From: an uncultured Oscillospiraceae bacterium
GTDB lineage: Bacteria; Bacillota; Clostridia; Oscillospirales; Oscillospiraceae
Length of the DNA stretch: 54,666 bases
NCBI GenBank assembly: GCA_947631845.1
Contig: CANRMY010000009.1
Location: forward strand, 1-54,666
Reading direction: 5' to 3'
Shown here: piece after piece, positions 32,362 through 41,896 of the stretch
How positions within the stretch are numbered: the first letter of the stretch is position 1
Layout: each line of letters begins with the position of its first letter
Program-made: the position numbers and the translations under genes
Notes under the pieces: generated by a model
What the model was told of the DNA's origin: nothing
Databases searched by the model: none
Seen by the model: the letters and a program-made list of their open reading frames with translations, nothing else

Positions 32362-33066
32362 ATGAGAAAAGCGCTGATTTCCGGGGCCTCCCGGGGCATA
32401 GGCGCCGCCTGCGCCAGAGCGCTGGCCGTCGGGGGCTTCCACGTGGCGGTGAATTACCACAAAAGCCGCCGGGAGGCCGAGGCGCTGGCCCGCGCCCTGG
32501 GCGGCACGGCCATCGGGGCGGACGTATCCGACCGGGAGGCGGTGGCCCGGATGTTCCGGGAGGCCGGGGACGTGGACGCGCTGGTGTGCAACGCCGGCGT
32601 CGCCCTGCAAAAGCTCTTCACCGACACCACGCCCGAGGATTGGCGGCGTCTTTTCGCCGTCAACGTGGACGGGGCGTACAACCTGATCCAAGCCGCCCTG
32701 CCCCACATGATCCACGAAAAATACGGGCGGATCGTGGTGATCTCCTCCGTCTGGGGCGTCCACGGGGCCAGCTGCGAGGCGGCCTACTCCGCCTCCAAGG
32801 CGGCGCTGATCGGCCTGACCCGCGCCCTGGCCAAGGAGCTGGGGCCCAGCGGCATCACGGTCAACTGCGTGTGCCCCGGCGTCATCGACACGGACATGAA
32901 CGCCCATCTGGACAGGGCCACCCTGGACGGCCTTGCCGACGACACCCCCCTCTGCCGTCTGGGCACGCCGGAGGACGTGGCGGAGACGGTGGCCTTCCTC
33001 TGCTCCGACCGGACCGGCTTTGTCACCGGCCAGATCATCGGCGTGGACGGCGGCTTTGGGATCTGA
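32362..33066 (+). CDS. short-chain dehydrogenase, 3-oxoacyl-ACP reductase (FabG) type
   Basis: A 234-residue classical SDR. The NADP(H) motif SGASRGIG is at residues 7-14, NAG lies in VCNAGVALQ, and the catalytic Ser and YxxxK are in VVISSVWG and AYSASKAA. PGVIDTDM and the C-terminal GQIIGVDGGF fit FabG-like reductases. The ATG at 32362 follows TGAGGCGCGG. No other fatty-acid genes are adjacent, so the precise substrate is uncertain. Confidence 0.88.
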   Translation: MRKALISGASRGIGAACARALAVGGFHVAVNYHKSRREAEALARALGGTAIGADVSDREAVARMFREAGDVDALVCNAGVALQKLFTDTTPEDWRRLFAVNVDGAYNLIQAALPHMIHEKYGRIVVISSVWGVHGASCEAAYSASKAALIGLTRALAKELGPSGITVNCVCPGVIDTDMNAHLDRATLDGLADDTPLCRLGTPEDVAETVAFLCSDRTGFVTGQIIGVDGGFGI

Positions 33067-33145
33067 TTGCGAAGTAATTATATCATAACATTATTATATT
33101 GTCAAGTATAAAAATAATTAATTTTTTGTGAACAAAAAAAACAGA

Positions 33146-33186
33146 GCCCCGGCTGGTCCGAAGACGTGACCGGCCGGGGCCTTTTC
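33146..33186. terminator. bidirectional terminator between SDR and LacI genes
   Basis: GCCCCGGC...GCCGGGGC hairpin (33146-33180) flanked by A8 on the left and CTTTT on the right, between two convergent genes. Confidence 0.82.
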
Positions 33187-33209
33187 GGTGTAAGGGTCGT
33201 TATTCTGTA

Positions 33210-34229
33210 TTATGTCGTCTCCCGCGTGATGACGGTGGAGGCGATGCGGATGACCTGGTTGGCCCGCGACTGCCCGTCGATCCGATCCAAAAGAAGCGCG
33301 GTGAGGCGCTTGCCCAGGGCGGTCTTGTTGACGTTGACGGTGCTCAGGGGCGGGACTGTTTTCTTCGACTCGGCCACGTTGTCAAAGCCCAGCACCCTCA
33401 CCTGCCCCGGCACATCCGCGCCCCGGTGTTTGAGGGCCTCCAGCAGAGCCGTGGCAATGGTGTCGTTGGCCGCCACAAAGCACTCCGGCAGGGAAGGAAG
33501 CTTTCCAAGGGCCTCCTCCAGGGCCGTGGCGTCATAGGGGATGGCGGCGGTGTCCAGGATCGACCGGCTCAGATCCACCGGCAGGCCGGCCAGGAAAAGC
33601 GCCTCCCGCATCCCGGCAAAGCGCTCATAGAAGGAGAGGCAGTGGCGGTATTCCCCCACAAAGCCGAAGGTGCGGACGCCCTGCTCCCGTATGAGCTTTA
33701 AGCAGAAGCGGGCGATCACGTCCCGGCTCTCCGGCAGGACGATGTCGTAGCTCCCCCTGATCTCCTCGTCCACCACCGGGAAATCCAGGAAGATCACGGG
33801 GCAGTCGAATTTCAGCAGCTCCGAGATGTAGCCGGCCTCAAAAAACTCGATGCACAGGATGCCCTGGATGCTGGCCTGGGAGAGGTATTTTTTGAACCGC
33901 TCAAAGCTCTCGGGGCTTGTGACGCAAAACTGTATAAGGTCGATGTTTTGGCCCGCCAGGCTCTCCTCAACGCCCCGGAGGACGTTGACATAATAGTTGA
34001 TGTTCATCAGATGCTGGGAGGACAGGAGAATGAACCGGGTGGGGCCGTCGCTCCTGGGCGCGGCGGCGGCGGCCAGTCCGTACCCCCGGTAGCCCATGGC
34101 GATGGCGGCGTTCAGCACCGCTTCACGGGTCTTTTCCGGCACATAGCGGCCGTTGAGGACCTTGGAGACGGTGTTTCGGGACAGACCCAGGGCATCGGCG
34201 ATATCCTGAACGGTGACGGAGTTGTTCAT
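33210..34229 (-). CDS. LacI family transcriptional regulator
   Basis: A 339-residue repressor. The helix-turn-helix is at residues 3-25 (VTVQDIADALGLSRNTVSKVL), the hinge follows, and a periplasmic-binding-protein-like sensor ends with RANQVIRIASTVI. The ATG at 34229 follows AAAGGAGCGCC. It is divergent from the GH32 lipoprotein gene, and a palindrome TGTGCGTTTGCACA lies between them. It therefore most likely controls fructan or sucrose breakdown in response to a sugar. Confidence 0.92.
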   Translation of the reverse strand: MNNSVTVQDIADALGLSRNTVSKVLNGRYVPEKTREAVLNAAIAMGYRGYGLAAAAAPRSDGPTRFILLSSQHLMNINYYVNVLRGVEESLAGQNIDLIQFCVTSPESFERFKKYLSQASIQGILCIEFFEAGYISELLKFDCPVIFLDFPVVDEEIRGSYDIVLPESRDVIARFCLKLIREQGVRTFGFVGEYRHCLSFYERFAGMREALFLAGLPVDLSRSILDTAAIPYDATALEEALGKLPSLPECFVAANDTIATALLEALKHRGADVPGQVRVLGFDNVAESKKTVPPLSTVNVNKTALGKRLTALLLDRIDGQSRANQVIRIASTVITRETT

Positions 34230-34287
34230 GGCGCTCCTTTCCGGCATGTAAAAGTGAGGCGCGGAAATGCACAAATTTTATTGTCTG

Positions 34288-34304
34288 AATTGTGCGTTTG
34301 CACA
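34288..34304. promoter_or_regulatory. LacI-type operator candidate
   Basis: The imperfect palindrome TTGTGCGTTTGCACAT lies between divergent lacI-like and GH32 genes, 27 bp upstream of the GH32 -35 box. A related half-site ATGCACAAATT is at about 34267-34277. Confidence 0.5.
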
Positions 34305-34330
34305 TTTATTAAAAAGGCCCGGAGAATTGG

Positions 34331-34360
34331 TTGACAGCTCTCTACGGTCTATTTTATACT
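34331..34360 (+). promoter_or_regulatory. promoter of the GH32 gene
   Basis: TTGACA (34331-34336), 18-bp spacer, TATACT (34355-34360), about 80 bp before the start codon. Confidence 0.7.
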
Positions 34361-34442
34361 GAATATAGACGGTTTTCAAGAGCTTTTTTGTAAAAAATGT
34401 GAAAAAGCGGGAAAACCGCGATTTTTTCGGGAGGGTAACAAT

Positions 34443-36869
34443 ATGAGGAAAAACTGTTTCGCGCTCTTACTGATTTTCACCCTTTGCCTGTCGCTGGCGC
34501 TGGCGTCCTGCGGCGGGAAGGACAGGGACGACACCTCGGACGGGGATCTGCCCGTTTCCGACCTCCCGGAGCACTGGTCGCGGGAGGGCGACAGCCTTGT
34601 GTTCGACGGCGAGGAGTGGGAGAGCTGGTATCTGACCGGCAAGGAGCTCAAGGATGAGGACTTCACCTACTCCGCCCGGGTGAGCTTCTCCGACGCCAAC
34701 TCAGGTCTCGCGGCGCTGGTATTCCAGTGCAACGACAGCCATTCCAGCTGTTATGTGGCCAGCGTCAGCGCCCTGAGCAACCGGGCGGAGCTTTATAAGC
34801 TGGAAAACGGCGCCCAGGTCCAGATCGGCGTGGAGGGCGGCGTGGAGGAGAGCGATTCCTATCGCCTCCAGGTGACCATGATCGACAGCCACATCGCCTA
34901 CTTTGTGAACGACATTCTGGTGGGCAGTACCGCCGACTATACGGTTGCCTCCGACGTGGGCCAGAGCAGCGCGCTCCTCTCCGGCGGGATCGGCCTCTAC
35001 GCCGGGGACAGCCAGGTGAGCTTTGACAACGTCCAATGCACCCTCTACGGCGAGGGCGAGGCCCCGGCCATCGAGAGCCTGACCCTGGAGGCCGTCAACG
35101 GCAGTGTGGAGGACGGCGGCAACATGATCGAAAACGGCTGGTATGTCTACCAGCAGTACGTCTCCAACGACTGCGAGTCCGTGAACATCGCCGCCGAGAC
35201 GCCGGAGGGCGTGGAGACCCTGGTCCTCTCCGCCGAGGGGACGGAGGTCACCGGCCCCGCCGCCCTGCGCGTGGGCCAGAACAACTTCCAGATCCTCACC
35301 CGCGCCGCCGGGGAGGATGGGGAGAGCCACGACATGCTGTCCTACCGGCTGAACATCATCCGCCGGGGCGAGGGCTACTATGAGGAGCCCTACCGGCCCG
35401 TCTACCACTACTCCGTCAAGGAGGGCTGGGGCAACGATCCCAACGGCCTTACCTACTTCAACGGCGTCTGGCATCAGTTCTATCAGTTCTACCCCTCCGG
35501 CACCGACTGGGGCACCATGCACTGGGTCCACGCCACCAGCACCGATCTTGTCCACTGGGAGGAGAAGGGCATCGCCTTCTATCCCAACGAGTACGGCACC
35601 ATGTTCTCCGGCTGCGCCGTGCTGGACAAGGACAACGTCTCCGGTCTCTTTGACGGTGACGGCGGCGTTATCGTGTACATCACCGCCAACGGCAACGGCC
35701 AGAGGATCATCGCCGCCTACAGCGAGGACGGCGACAACTGGCAGTATTACCGCGGGAAGGACGCGGACGGAAAGCTGAACGGCCAGGACGTGCTCATCGA
35801 CTGGCAGAACGACCCGGTGAAGGATATGGCCTTCCGGGATCCCAAGGTGTTCAAATACCAGGACAAGTGGTTTATGGTCATCGCCGGCGGCCTTCTGCGC
35901 ATCTACTCCAGCGAGGATCTGATACACTGGACCGTGGAATCCACCTACACCGGCACCCCCGGCGAGCATGAGAATACCGCGAATCTGCGGGTGGAGACCG
36001 AGTGCCCGGATCTGGTGCGCCTCCCCATCCAGGGCGAGGACGGCTATAAGTGGGTGCTCAGCTACGGCGGACGCCGCTATCAGGTGGGCGATTTCACCGA
36101 CAAGAACGGAAAGTGGGAATTTATCGCCGAATCCGACGTGATGCCCATGAACTTCGGCAACGACTCCTATGCCGCCATGACCTACTATCTGGGGGATTCC
36201 TTCAACGCTGACACCCAGGACCGGGTCATCGAGCTGAACTGGATGAACTCCTGGGACTACTGCAACCGGGTGGACGACCTGAGCTCCAACACCCGCTTCA
36301 ACGGCGTCTACAATCTGAACCTGGAGATGTCCCTGGTCCGGGACAGGGACGGGGCGCTGAAGCTCTGCCAGAAGCCTGTGGCGGAGTACGCCGAGACCGT
36401 CTTCCCCGCGGAGAACACCGCCCTTGATACCACCGTCACCGTGCCCGCCGGTGAGACTGCGGCCCTGGACTATACCGGCGACGCCTACCGGATGGACGTG
36501 ACCGTGACCCCCGGCGATGGGACCACCAAGGCCGGCGTGTGGGTCAGGTACGACGGGGAGCGGGGCGTATCCGTGGAGTATGACTTTACCACCGACACCC
36601 TCAGCGTGGACAGGAGCTCCCTGGGCGGCTTCTCCGCCTCCATCCGATTCTCCGAGACTGTCACCGAAAAGCGGGACGACGGCTCAGTGACCCTGCACAT
36701 CTATGTGGATAAGGCCAGCGTGGAGGTGTTTTCCGGCGGCTATACCGCGGCAGGTGCGGCTCTGATCTATCCGAATCTGGAGACAAACACCGGCGCAGCC
36801 CTGTCCTCCGAGGGCGGCCAGGCGGATTTCGCCGTCACCGTCGTCAACGCCAACAACATGTGGGCGTGA
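34443..36869 (+). CDS. exported GH32 family glycosidase (levanase/inulinase type) lipoprotein
   Basis: An 808-residue lipoprotein: signal peptide with lipobox LALASCGG near residue 22. Residues about 35-200 look like a jelly-roll carbohydrate-binding or LamG-like domain (SARVSFSDANSGLAALVFQ). A linker domain follows. The GH32 five-bladed propeller starts near 320 with nucleophile motif WGNDPNG, then FRDPKVF near 465 and the acid/base ETECPD near 520. The last about 170 residues form the GH32 C-terminal beta-sandwich. It should cut fructans or sucrose outside the cell. Start ATG follows GGGAGGGTAACAAT. No sugar transporter is adjacent. Confidence 0.93.
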   Translation: MRKNCFALLLIFTLCLSLALASCGGKDRDDTSDGDLPVSDLPEHWSREGDSLVFDGEEWESWYLTGKELKDEDFTYSARVSFSDANSGLAALVFQCNDSHSSCYVASVSALSNRAELYKLENGAQVQIGVEGGVEESDSYRLQVTMIDSHIAYFVNDILVGSTADYTVASDVGQSSALLSGGIGLYAGDSQVSFDNVQCTLYGEGEAPAIESLTLEAVNGSVEDGGNMIENGWYVYQQYVSNDCESVNIAAETPEGVETLVLSAEGTEVTGPAALRVGQNNFQILTRAAGEDGESHDMLSYRLNIIRRGEGYYEEPYRPVYHYSVKEGWGNDPNGLTYFNGVWHQFYQFYPSGTDWGTMHWVHATSTDLVHWEEKGIAFYPNEYGTMFSGCAVLDKDNVSGLFDGDGGVIVYITANGNGQRIIAAYSEDGDNWQYYRGKDADGKLNGQDVLIDWQNDPVKDMAFRDPKVFKYQDKWFMVIAGGLLRIYSSEDLIHWTVESTYTGTPGEHENTANLRVETECPDLVRLPIQGEDGYKWVLSYGGRRYQVGDFTDKNGKWEFIAESDVMPMNFGNDSYAAMTYYLGDSFNADTQDRVIELNWMNSWDYCNRVDDLSSNTRFNGVYNLNLEMSLVRDRDGALKLCQKPVAEYAETVFPAENTALDTTVTVPAGETAALDYTGDAYRMDVTVTPGDGTTKAGVWVRYDGERGVSVEYDFTTDTLSVDRSSLGGFSASIRFSETVTEKRDDGSVTLHIYVDKASVEVFSGGYTAAGAALIYPNLETNTGAALSSEGGQADFAVTVVNANNMWA

Positions 36870-36938
36870 TCAGCTGACAACCGGCGCAGGATTCTACATT
36901 CTAACGCAAGATTTCCCCCTTGACTTATGTGCATAAAA

Positions 36939-36974
36939 CAACGCCCCCGGACAGCTGTCCGGGGGATGTTGTTT
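36939..36974. terminator. terminator between GH32 and FTR-like genes
   Basis: Perfect 22-nt palindrome CCCCCGGACAGCTGTCCGGG(GG) at 36944-36965, extended by AAC/GTT, between convergent genes. Confidence 0.8.
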
Positions 36975-36983
36975 TGGTATGAC

Positions 36984-37184
36984 TTATTTTTCCTTGTAGT
37001 AAAGCTTGCAGTGGCAGTAGCCCTCAAAATCCGGGTCGGCGCACTGGGCCTTGAACTCCTGGCAGACACACTTATACTCGGGCTTGCGCTCGGTGCGGCA
37101 GGGGCAGTAGCCGCCGGTGCGCTTCAACCCCTCGCGGATCTTGCGCACTACCTCCGGGTCTTCATTTACACGGATCCTTCCCAT
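36984..37184 (-). CDS. ferredoxin-thioredoxin reductase catalytic chain-like Fe-S protein
   Basis: A 66-residue protein with the paired Cys motifs of the FTR catalytic chain: CPC at 27-29, CVC at 39-41 and CHC at 57-59, plus Cys48. In plant-type FTR, four of these ligate a 4Fe-4S cluster and two form the active disulfide that reduces thioredoxin with electrons from ferredoxin. This version is much shorter than chloroplast FTR and no variable chain is present. It is downstream of a thioredoxin gene by 12 bp, its likely substrate. Confidence 0.85.
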   Translation of the reverse strand: MGRIRVNEDPEVVRKIREGLKRTGGYCPCRTERKPEYKCVCQEFKAQCADPDFEGYCHCKLYYKEK

Positions 37185-37196
37185 GGTTTCGCCTCC

Positions 37197-37511
37197 TCAC
37201 TCATAGAGCATGACCGCGATCTGCCGGTTCAGCTCCTCCCGGTCCATGCTCCCCTCGATGCGGTGTACCTCTTGGCCGTTCCGGAAAAAGAGCAGGGTGG
37301 GCATGGCGTCGATGCCGAAGCGCTCGGCGATGTCCCACTCATGGGTGATGTTGATCTCCACAAACCGGATCCCCGCCAGATCCGCGGCGGCCTCCTGATA
37401 GACGGGCTCCAGCATGACGCAGGCCCCGCAGAAGTCGCCGTAGCAGTCCACCACGGCGTATTCGGTGTCGATGAGACTGTCAAAGGTCTTGGCTGTTGCC
37501 TCCTGGATCAT
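37197..37511 (-). CDS. thioredoxin-like protein with CGAC active site
   Basis: A 104-residue thioredoxin fold. The active site in CYGDFCGACVMLEP reads C-G-A-C rather than C-G-P-C; the cis-Pro segment DAMPTLLFFRNG is present. The changed second residue should alter redox potential. The ATG at 37511 overlaps the end of the trigger-factor-like gene by 4 bp and follows GGAGGAAGCG. It is presumably reduced by the FTR-like protein encoded next. Confidence 0.9.
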   Translation of the reverse strand: MIQEATAKTFDSLIDTEYAVVDCYGDFCGACVMLEPVYQEAAADLAGIRFVEINITHEWDIAERFGIDAMPTLLFFRNGQEVHRIEGSMDREELNRQIAVMLYE

Positions 37512-38380
37512 TTCGCTTCCTCCAATCTCTTCAGCGCGATGTCGTAAAGGATCTCCCACATTTTGGAGTCCATAAAGCTCTCCTCCGCCTGCTCGCCGGT
37601 AACGCCGTTGTCGGCGTAGAGCTTCCGCTCCTCTTCCCCGAAGGCGACGCCGCGCCCGGCACAGAAGGCGCGACTGACGGCCAGGGCTAAAAACTGCGGC
37701 CGGAGCTGGGTCTTGAAGTTCTCCAGCACCTCCTCGTCCGTCAGAAAGTCCGTCCCCTCCTCGGGAACATGGGGGTCGATGCCCTCCGCCTCGTACATTT
37801 TCAGCATCTCCTGGGCGGCGTTTTCCGTCCAGGCCTCCTGCTCCGCCTCGTCCACCTCATAGGCGCTTCTGGCGATCAGCTCCTCCCGGAGGGACGCGGA
37901 CAGGTGCTTGGCGGAGAGGGAGCGGTTCTGCTCCTCGGTCTTATTTTTGATGTACACCCGGTAGCTCTCCACGGTGTCCACGCCGTCGATGTGCTCGCCT
38001 TGGATGAGCTTATCGTCGATCTTGGCCGGGGCGCGGCGGACGATTTTTTTCACCGTGAGGACGGCGGGCGCGCCGCCCAGCTCCGTCTCCACCGTGGCGC
38101 CGGGAGCGGCGCCGAGCACGGCCTTTTCCGCCGCCTCCGCCCCGGGCATATGCCGGCCCGGATAGACAAGGACGGTCCGACCGGCGTATTTCCCGCCGGC
38201 GGCGCAGAAGACCGTATCCCCTGTCTGAGCCTCCCGCTCCTCCGTCTCCGCGGCGTGCCGGAGGGCCAGGGAATCCAGAAGGCCGTCAACGGCGGCCTCG
38301 TCCACATGCCAGTCCGGGAGATCCTCCGGCGTGGGGATCTGATCCACGTCAAAGAGTTTCGTCACTTTCGTTTTCATCAT
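37508..38380 (-). CDS. trigger factor-like peptidyl-prolyl isomerase, second paralogue
   Basis: A 290-residue protein with the same plan as the one at 1478-2380: a short N-terminal segment, an FKBP-like region (about 50-118, with GDTVFCAAGGKYAGRTVLVYPG and AVLTVKKIVRR), then a Glu/Ala-rich helical C-terminal part. The ribosome-binding domain of true trigger factor is missing. Its start overlaps the stop of the ABC gene (ATGATG after AAGGAGGCAGT; either ATG fits). It is translationally coupled to the thioredoxin downstream, so chaperone, thioredoxin and exporter should be made together. Client unknown. Confidence 0.7.
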   Translation of the reverse strand: MMKTKVTKLFDVDQIPTPEDLPDWHVDEAAVDGLLDSLALRHAAETEEREAQTGDTVFCAAGGKYAGRTVLVYPGRHMPGAEAAEKAVLGAAPGATVETELGGAPAVLTVKKIVRRAPAKIDDKLIQGEHIDGVDTVESYRVYIKNKTEEQNRSLSAKHLSASLREELIARSAYEVDEAEQEAWTENAAQEMLKMYEAEGIDPHVPEEGTDFLTDEEVLENFKTQLRPQFLALAVSRAFCAGRGVAFGEEERKLYADNGVTGEQAEESFMDSKMWEILYDIALKRLEEAK

Positions 38381-40086
38381 ACTGCCTCCTTTTCGCCGCG
38401 ACGGGCGAAGGTCTGATAATAGGCGTTGGTCCGGAGCAGCTCCTCCGGCGTGCCCATGCCCACGATATGGCCGTTGTCCATGACGATGACCTGATCCGCG
38501 GCCAGGGTGGCTCGGAAGCTGTGGGCGATCATCACGGTGGTGCGGCCCTCCATCAGGCGGTCAAGCGCGGTGGATACCTCATCCTCGCACTTGGCGTCCA
38601 GGTTGCTGGTGGCCTCGTCCAGGAGAAGATACCGGGGCGCGCGGACGATGGCCCTGGCAATGGCCAGGCACTGGCGCTGTCCGCCGGAGAAATTGGTCCC
38701 GCCGGGGCCCACCTCCGCGTCCAGCCCGCCCGGAGTCTCCGTGATGAAGTCGTAGGCGTTGGCCAGCCTCGCGGCCTCATAGAGCTCTTCGTCACTCACT
38801 TCCCGGTCCAGGCCGTAGGTCAGGTTCTCCCGCACGGTGCCGGACATGAGCGGCGTGTCCTGGGCCACGATGGCCAGCGCCCGCCGCCAGGATTCCAGGC
38901 TGTAGTCCTCCACATCCCGGTCCCCAAAGAGGATGCGGCCATCGTCGGGCTTGTACATCCGCTCCAGCAGCTTCAGTACAGTGGATTTACCCGCGCCGTT
39001 GGTGCCCACGATGGCCGTGACCTTGCCCCGAGGCAAACGGCAGGAAATATCGGACAGCACCGGCACGTCCTTATAGGCGAAGGAGACGTTCTCCAGAACG
39101 ATGTCCTCCTCGCCGTCAACGGCCTGGCCGCCGCCTGTCTCATCCGCCTGCTCCAGCAGCTGGGACACCTTCTTCAGGGCGCCGTTGGCGCCGACGATGG
39201 AGCCGAAGGCCATGAACAGGTTGGACAGGTGGATCGACACCATGGACGAGAAGCCGTAGAAGACGATCAGCGTCCCCACGCTCAGCGTCCCTTCGGCCAC
39301 CATCCTGCCGCCGGCCACAAAGGAGATGGCCAGGGACAGGCATCCCAGGGCCTGGATGCTGATGGCGATGTAGCCCACGGTGCTCTGGGAGTAGAGGTCG
39401 GTCCAGTATTGGCGCTTGAAGATGGCCCTGGACTTGTCCTTTTCAACTCCCTCGGTGCCCAGAGCCCGGATGAGCCGCAGATTGTGGACGTGCTCGGTCA
39501 TGTAGCCCACGGTCTTGGCGGAGGCCCTGGTCCCTAAGAGGGAGGAGTGGTAGGAGAGAATGGAATAGATCGCGCCGATGCCGACGGTGCAGGGGATGAT
39601 CAGCAGCGACCAGGTAGCAAGGCCGGTGTGGAATTTGAAAAGCTGGGTGAACGCCGTCACCGTGGCGTAGACCGTGGTGATGCAGCTGATGCCCACGGTG
39701 ATGTAGGTGCTGGCGGAGCCGGGATCCGACGTGACACGGCTCACCAGGTCGTTGGCGCTCTCGGTGTCGTAGTAGCACAGGGGCAGGCGCATCAGCTTGT
39801 CCCAGATCTTCACGCGCACCCCCGCGCCGATCTTCTGATCCACCAGGCCGCCGTAATACGTCTCCAGCACGGTGGCGGCCACGGTGAGGGCCAGGTTCAC
39901 CGCGTAGCGGACAAGCCTTTGCCCGTCTATGGCGTTCTGGCTGGCGTCGATGATGGAAGCCGTCAGCTCCACGCTGGCAAGCCCCAGAGTCACCTCGATC
40001 ACCGACACGGTCAGGAGCACGAGCATGGAGATCCAGGGCAGTCTCACGCCCCGGAAGATATTGACGTAGCGTTTGATCGCCTTCAT
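38377..40086 (-). CDS. ABC exporter half-transporter, second of a pair
   Basis: A 569-residue fused ABC exporter subunit: membrane domain with about six helices in the first 320 residues, then ATPase with Walker A GTNGAGKST, signature FSGGQRQCLAIARAI, Walker B YLLLDEATSNLD and H-loop AHS. It overlaps the other subunit by ATGA at its start and the trigger-factor-like gene at its end. The pair very likely forms a heterodimeric exporter. By context the cargo could be a thiol compound or a peptide; this is unproven. Confidence 0.92.
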   Translation of the reverse strand: MKAIKRYVNIFRGVRLPWISMLVLLTVSVIEVTLGLASVELTASIIDASQNAIDGQRLVRYAVNLALTVAATVLETYYGGLVDQKIGAGVRVKIWDKLMRLPLCYYDTESANDLVSRVTSDPGSASTYITVGISCITTVYATVTAFTQLFKFHTGLATWSLLIIPCTVGIGAIYSILSYHSSLLGTRASAKTVGYMTEHVHNLRLIRALGTEGVEKDKSRAIFKRQYWTDLYSQSTVGYIAISIQALGCLSLAISFVAGGRMVAEGTLSVGTLIVFYGFSSMVSIHLSNLFMAFGSIVGANGALKKVSQLLEQADETGGGQAVDGEEDIVLENVSFAYKDVPVLSDISCRLPRGKVTAIVGTNGAGKSTVLKLLERMYKPDDGRILFGDRDVEDYSLESWRRALAIVAQDTPLMSGTVRENLTYGLDREVSDEELYEAARLANAYDFITETPGGLDAEVGPGGTNFSGGQRQCLAIARAIVRAPRYLLLDEATSNLDAKCEDEVSTALDRLMEGRTTVMIAHSFRATLAADQVIVMDNGHIVGMGTPEELLRTNAYYQTFARRGEKEAV

Positions 40087-41837
40087 GCCTCCGCCTCCCT
40101 CTCTCTGGCCTGGGCGGCCACCATCTCGCCAAACAGCGGGCAGGCGGCCATCAGGCTGTCGTAGGTCCCCTGCCCCACCAGCTCCCCGTCCTCCAGGACC
40201 ACGATCTTATCCACACTGCGGGTCAGGTTCAGATCGTGGGTGACCATGATGATGGTCTTGCCGGAGAAGGTAGTGAGCACAGCGTCCTGGACCCCCCTGG
40301 CCGTCTGGGCGTCCAGGGCCGAGGTGGGCTCGTCCAGCAGAAGCACGTCCGCGCCCCGCAGGAACTCCCGGGCCAGCACCAGCCGCTGGACCTGCCCGCC
40401 GGACAGGGAGCCGCCAGAGGGCGCGATGGGCGTATCCAGCCCCTGGGGCTGTTTTTCGATGTAGTCGGCTATGCCCGTGACCCGGGCGGCCTCCAGGATC
40501 TCCCCGTCCGTGACCTCACGGCCCACGCCGTAGGTCAGCGCCTCGCGCACGGTGCCGCTGAAGATCTCGGGCCGCTGCTGGACATAGGAGAAGCACCGCC
40601 GGTAGGCGTCCAGGGGCATCCTGCCGATGTCCACGCCTCCCAGGGTGATCTGGCCGCCGTCCGGGCGGTAGAAGCGCTCCAAAAGGTTCAGGGACGTGGT
40701 CTTGCCGCTGCCGCACAGGCCCACGATGGCCACGGTCTGGCCCTCCGGCACTGTGAAGGACACATCCCGGAGCGCCGGCTTGTCGCCGTAGGAGAATGTG
40801 ACGGAGTCAAAGGCCACGTCCCGCCCCGTCTCGGGGATGGGCTCGTCGCCGGGGGCCTCCAGGTCCTCCTCCGGGGCGTCGTAGATCTTGGCCGCGCGGC
40901 AGAGGGCCGCCTTGACCATCTTGATGGCCAGCCACTCGTTGACCACATGGGACATGGTGTTGGTCAGCTCCTGGCTGAAGAGGAAGAACGCCACCCACTG
41001 GGTCATGTTGATCTTCTTCTGCTGGAGAAGCACCACGCCCAGCACAATGAGCAGGAACTGCTGGATAAAGTCGATGACCTGGATCATGGCCGAGGAGGCG
41101 GCGCCCACCTTGACCTCCTTCATGTTGGCCCGGGCCAGCTTATTCACCGTCCGCCGGCCGTTCTCCCGTTCGCTCTTTTCGTTGGTGAAGGTCTTGATGA
41201 GGGGCAGATTCCGCACCCGCTCCGCAAGATACCCGGTGAGGCCGCCGATCTCCTCGTAGATGCCGGCCTCCGCCTTGTAGAAGATCTTGCCCACGATGAG
41301 GGAGTATACGTACTTGATGGGCACAAAGGCGACGATGCCCACCACTAAAAGCCAGTGGTAGTTGCCGATGGTCCTGGTGGCCCGGTAGACGTAGTAGAGC
41401 TCCGGGATCAGGTAGATCATCAGATAGGTGGTCTGGTCGATGCCGTAGGAGATATCGCTGGTGACGGCGCTCATCAGCTCCGCCGGGTCGTTGCCGTCAT
41501 AGAAGGACATATGGACCCGGAGCATCTTCCCCCACAGGTTGTCGCGGGCCCGCTTCACCGCCAGGCACGACGCCTGGGCAAAGAGCAGGTTCCAGACGGT
41601 CAGCACCACCGCGTAGGACACGTAGTAGAAGATGGTATCCCGCATGGCCGAGGCCTCCAGGCTCCCGCCCAGCAGCGACGCGGTGGAGGTGGGGATCCGA
41701 ATGAGCAGCTCGTTCTGAACGAGGTTCACCGCGAAGGCCAACGCCACCCAGAGCCACGGGATGTGCGAGCGCTTGACCACCTGAAAGACGCTTTTCCAGC
41801 GTACCTCCGGGTTTCGCTCCCTTTTCTTTATTTTCAT
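40083..41837 (-). CDS. ABC exporter half-transporter, first of a pair
   Basis: A 584-residue fused subunit. A basic N-terminus is followed by the membrane domain and an ATPase with Walker A GLCGSGKTT, signature LSGGQVQRLVLAREF, Walker B VLLLDEPTSALD and H-loop THD. Helical part and ATPase differ clearly from the partner at 38377-40086, as in heterodimers where one ATP site may be degenerate. The N-terminal layout resembles the ABC gene at 2395-4128, suggesting the two modules share ancestry. Confidence 0.92.
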   Translation of the reverse strand: MKIKKRERNPEVRWKSVFQVVKRSHIPWLWVALAFAVNLVQNELLIRIPTSTASLLGGSLEASAMRDTIFYYVSYAVVLTVWNLLFAQASCLAVKRARDNLWGKMLRVHMSFYDGNDPAELMSAVTSDISYGIDQTTYLMIYLIPELYYVYRATRTIGNYHWLLVVGIVAFVPIKYVYSLIVGKIFYKAEAGIYEEIGGLTGYLAERVRNLPLIKTFTNEKSERENGRRTVNKLARANMKEVKVGAASSAMIQVIDFIQQFLLIVLGVVLLQQKKINMTQWVAFFLFSQELTNTMSHVVNEWLAIKMVKAALCRAAKIYDAPEEDLEAPGDEPIPETGRDVAFDSVTFSYGDKPALRDVSFTVPEGQTVAIVGLCGSGKTTSLNLLERFYRPDGGQITLGGVDIGRMPLDAYRRCFSYVQQRPEIFSGTVREALTYGVGREVTDGEILEAARVTGIADYIEKQPQGLDTPIAPSGGSLSGGQVQRLVLAREFLRGADVLLLDEPTSALDAQTARGVQDAVLTTFSGKTIIMVTHDLNLTRSVDKIVVLEDGELVGQGTYDSLMAACPLFGEMVAAQAREREAEA

Positions 41838-41896
41838 GATTCACTTCCCCCCTGAAAGGAAAGCGCCGCAGACGGAGGCGGCGCCTTTACTTGGAC

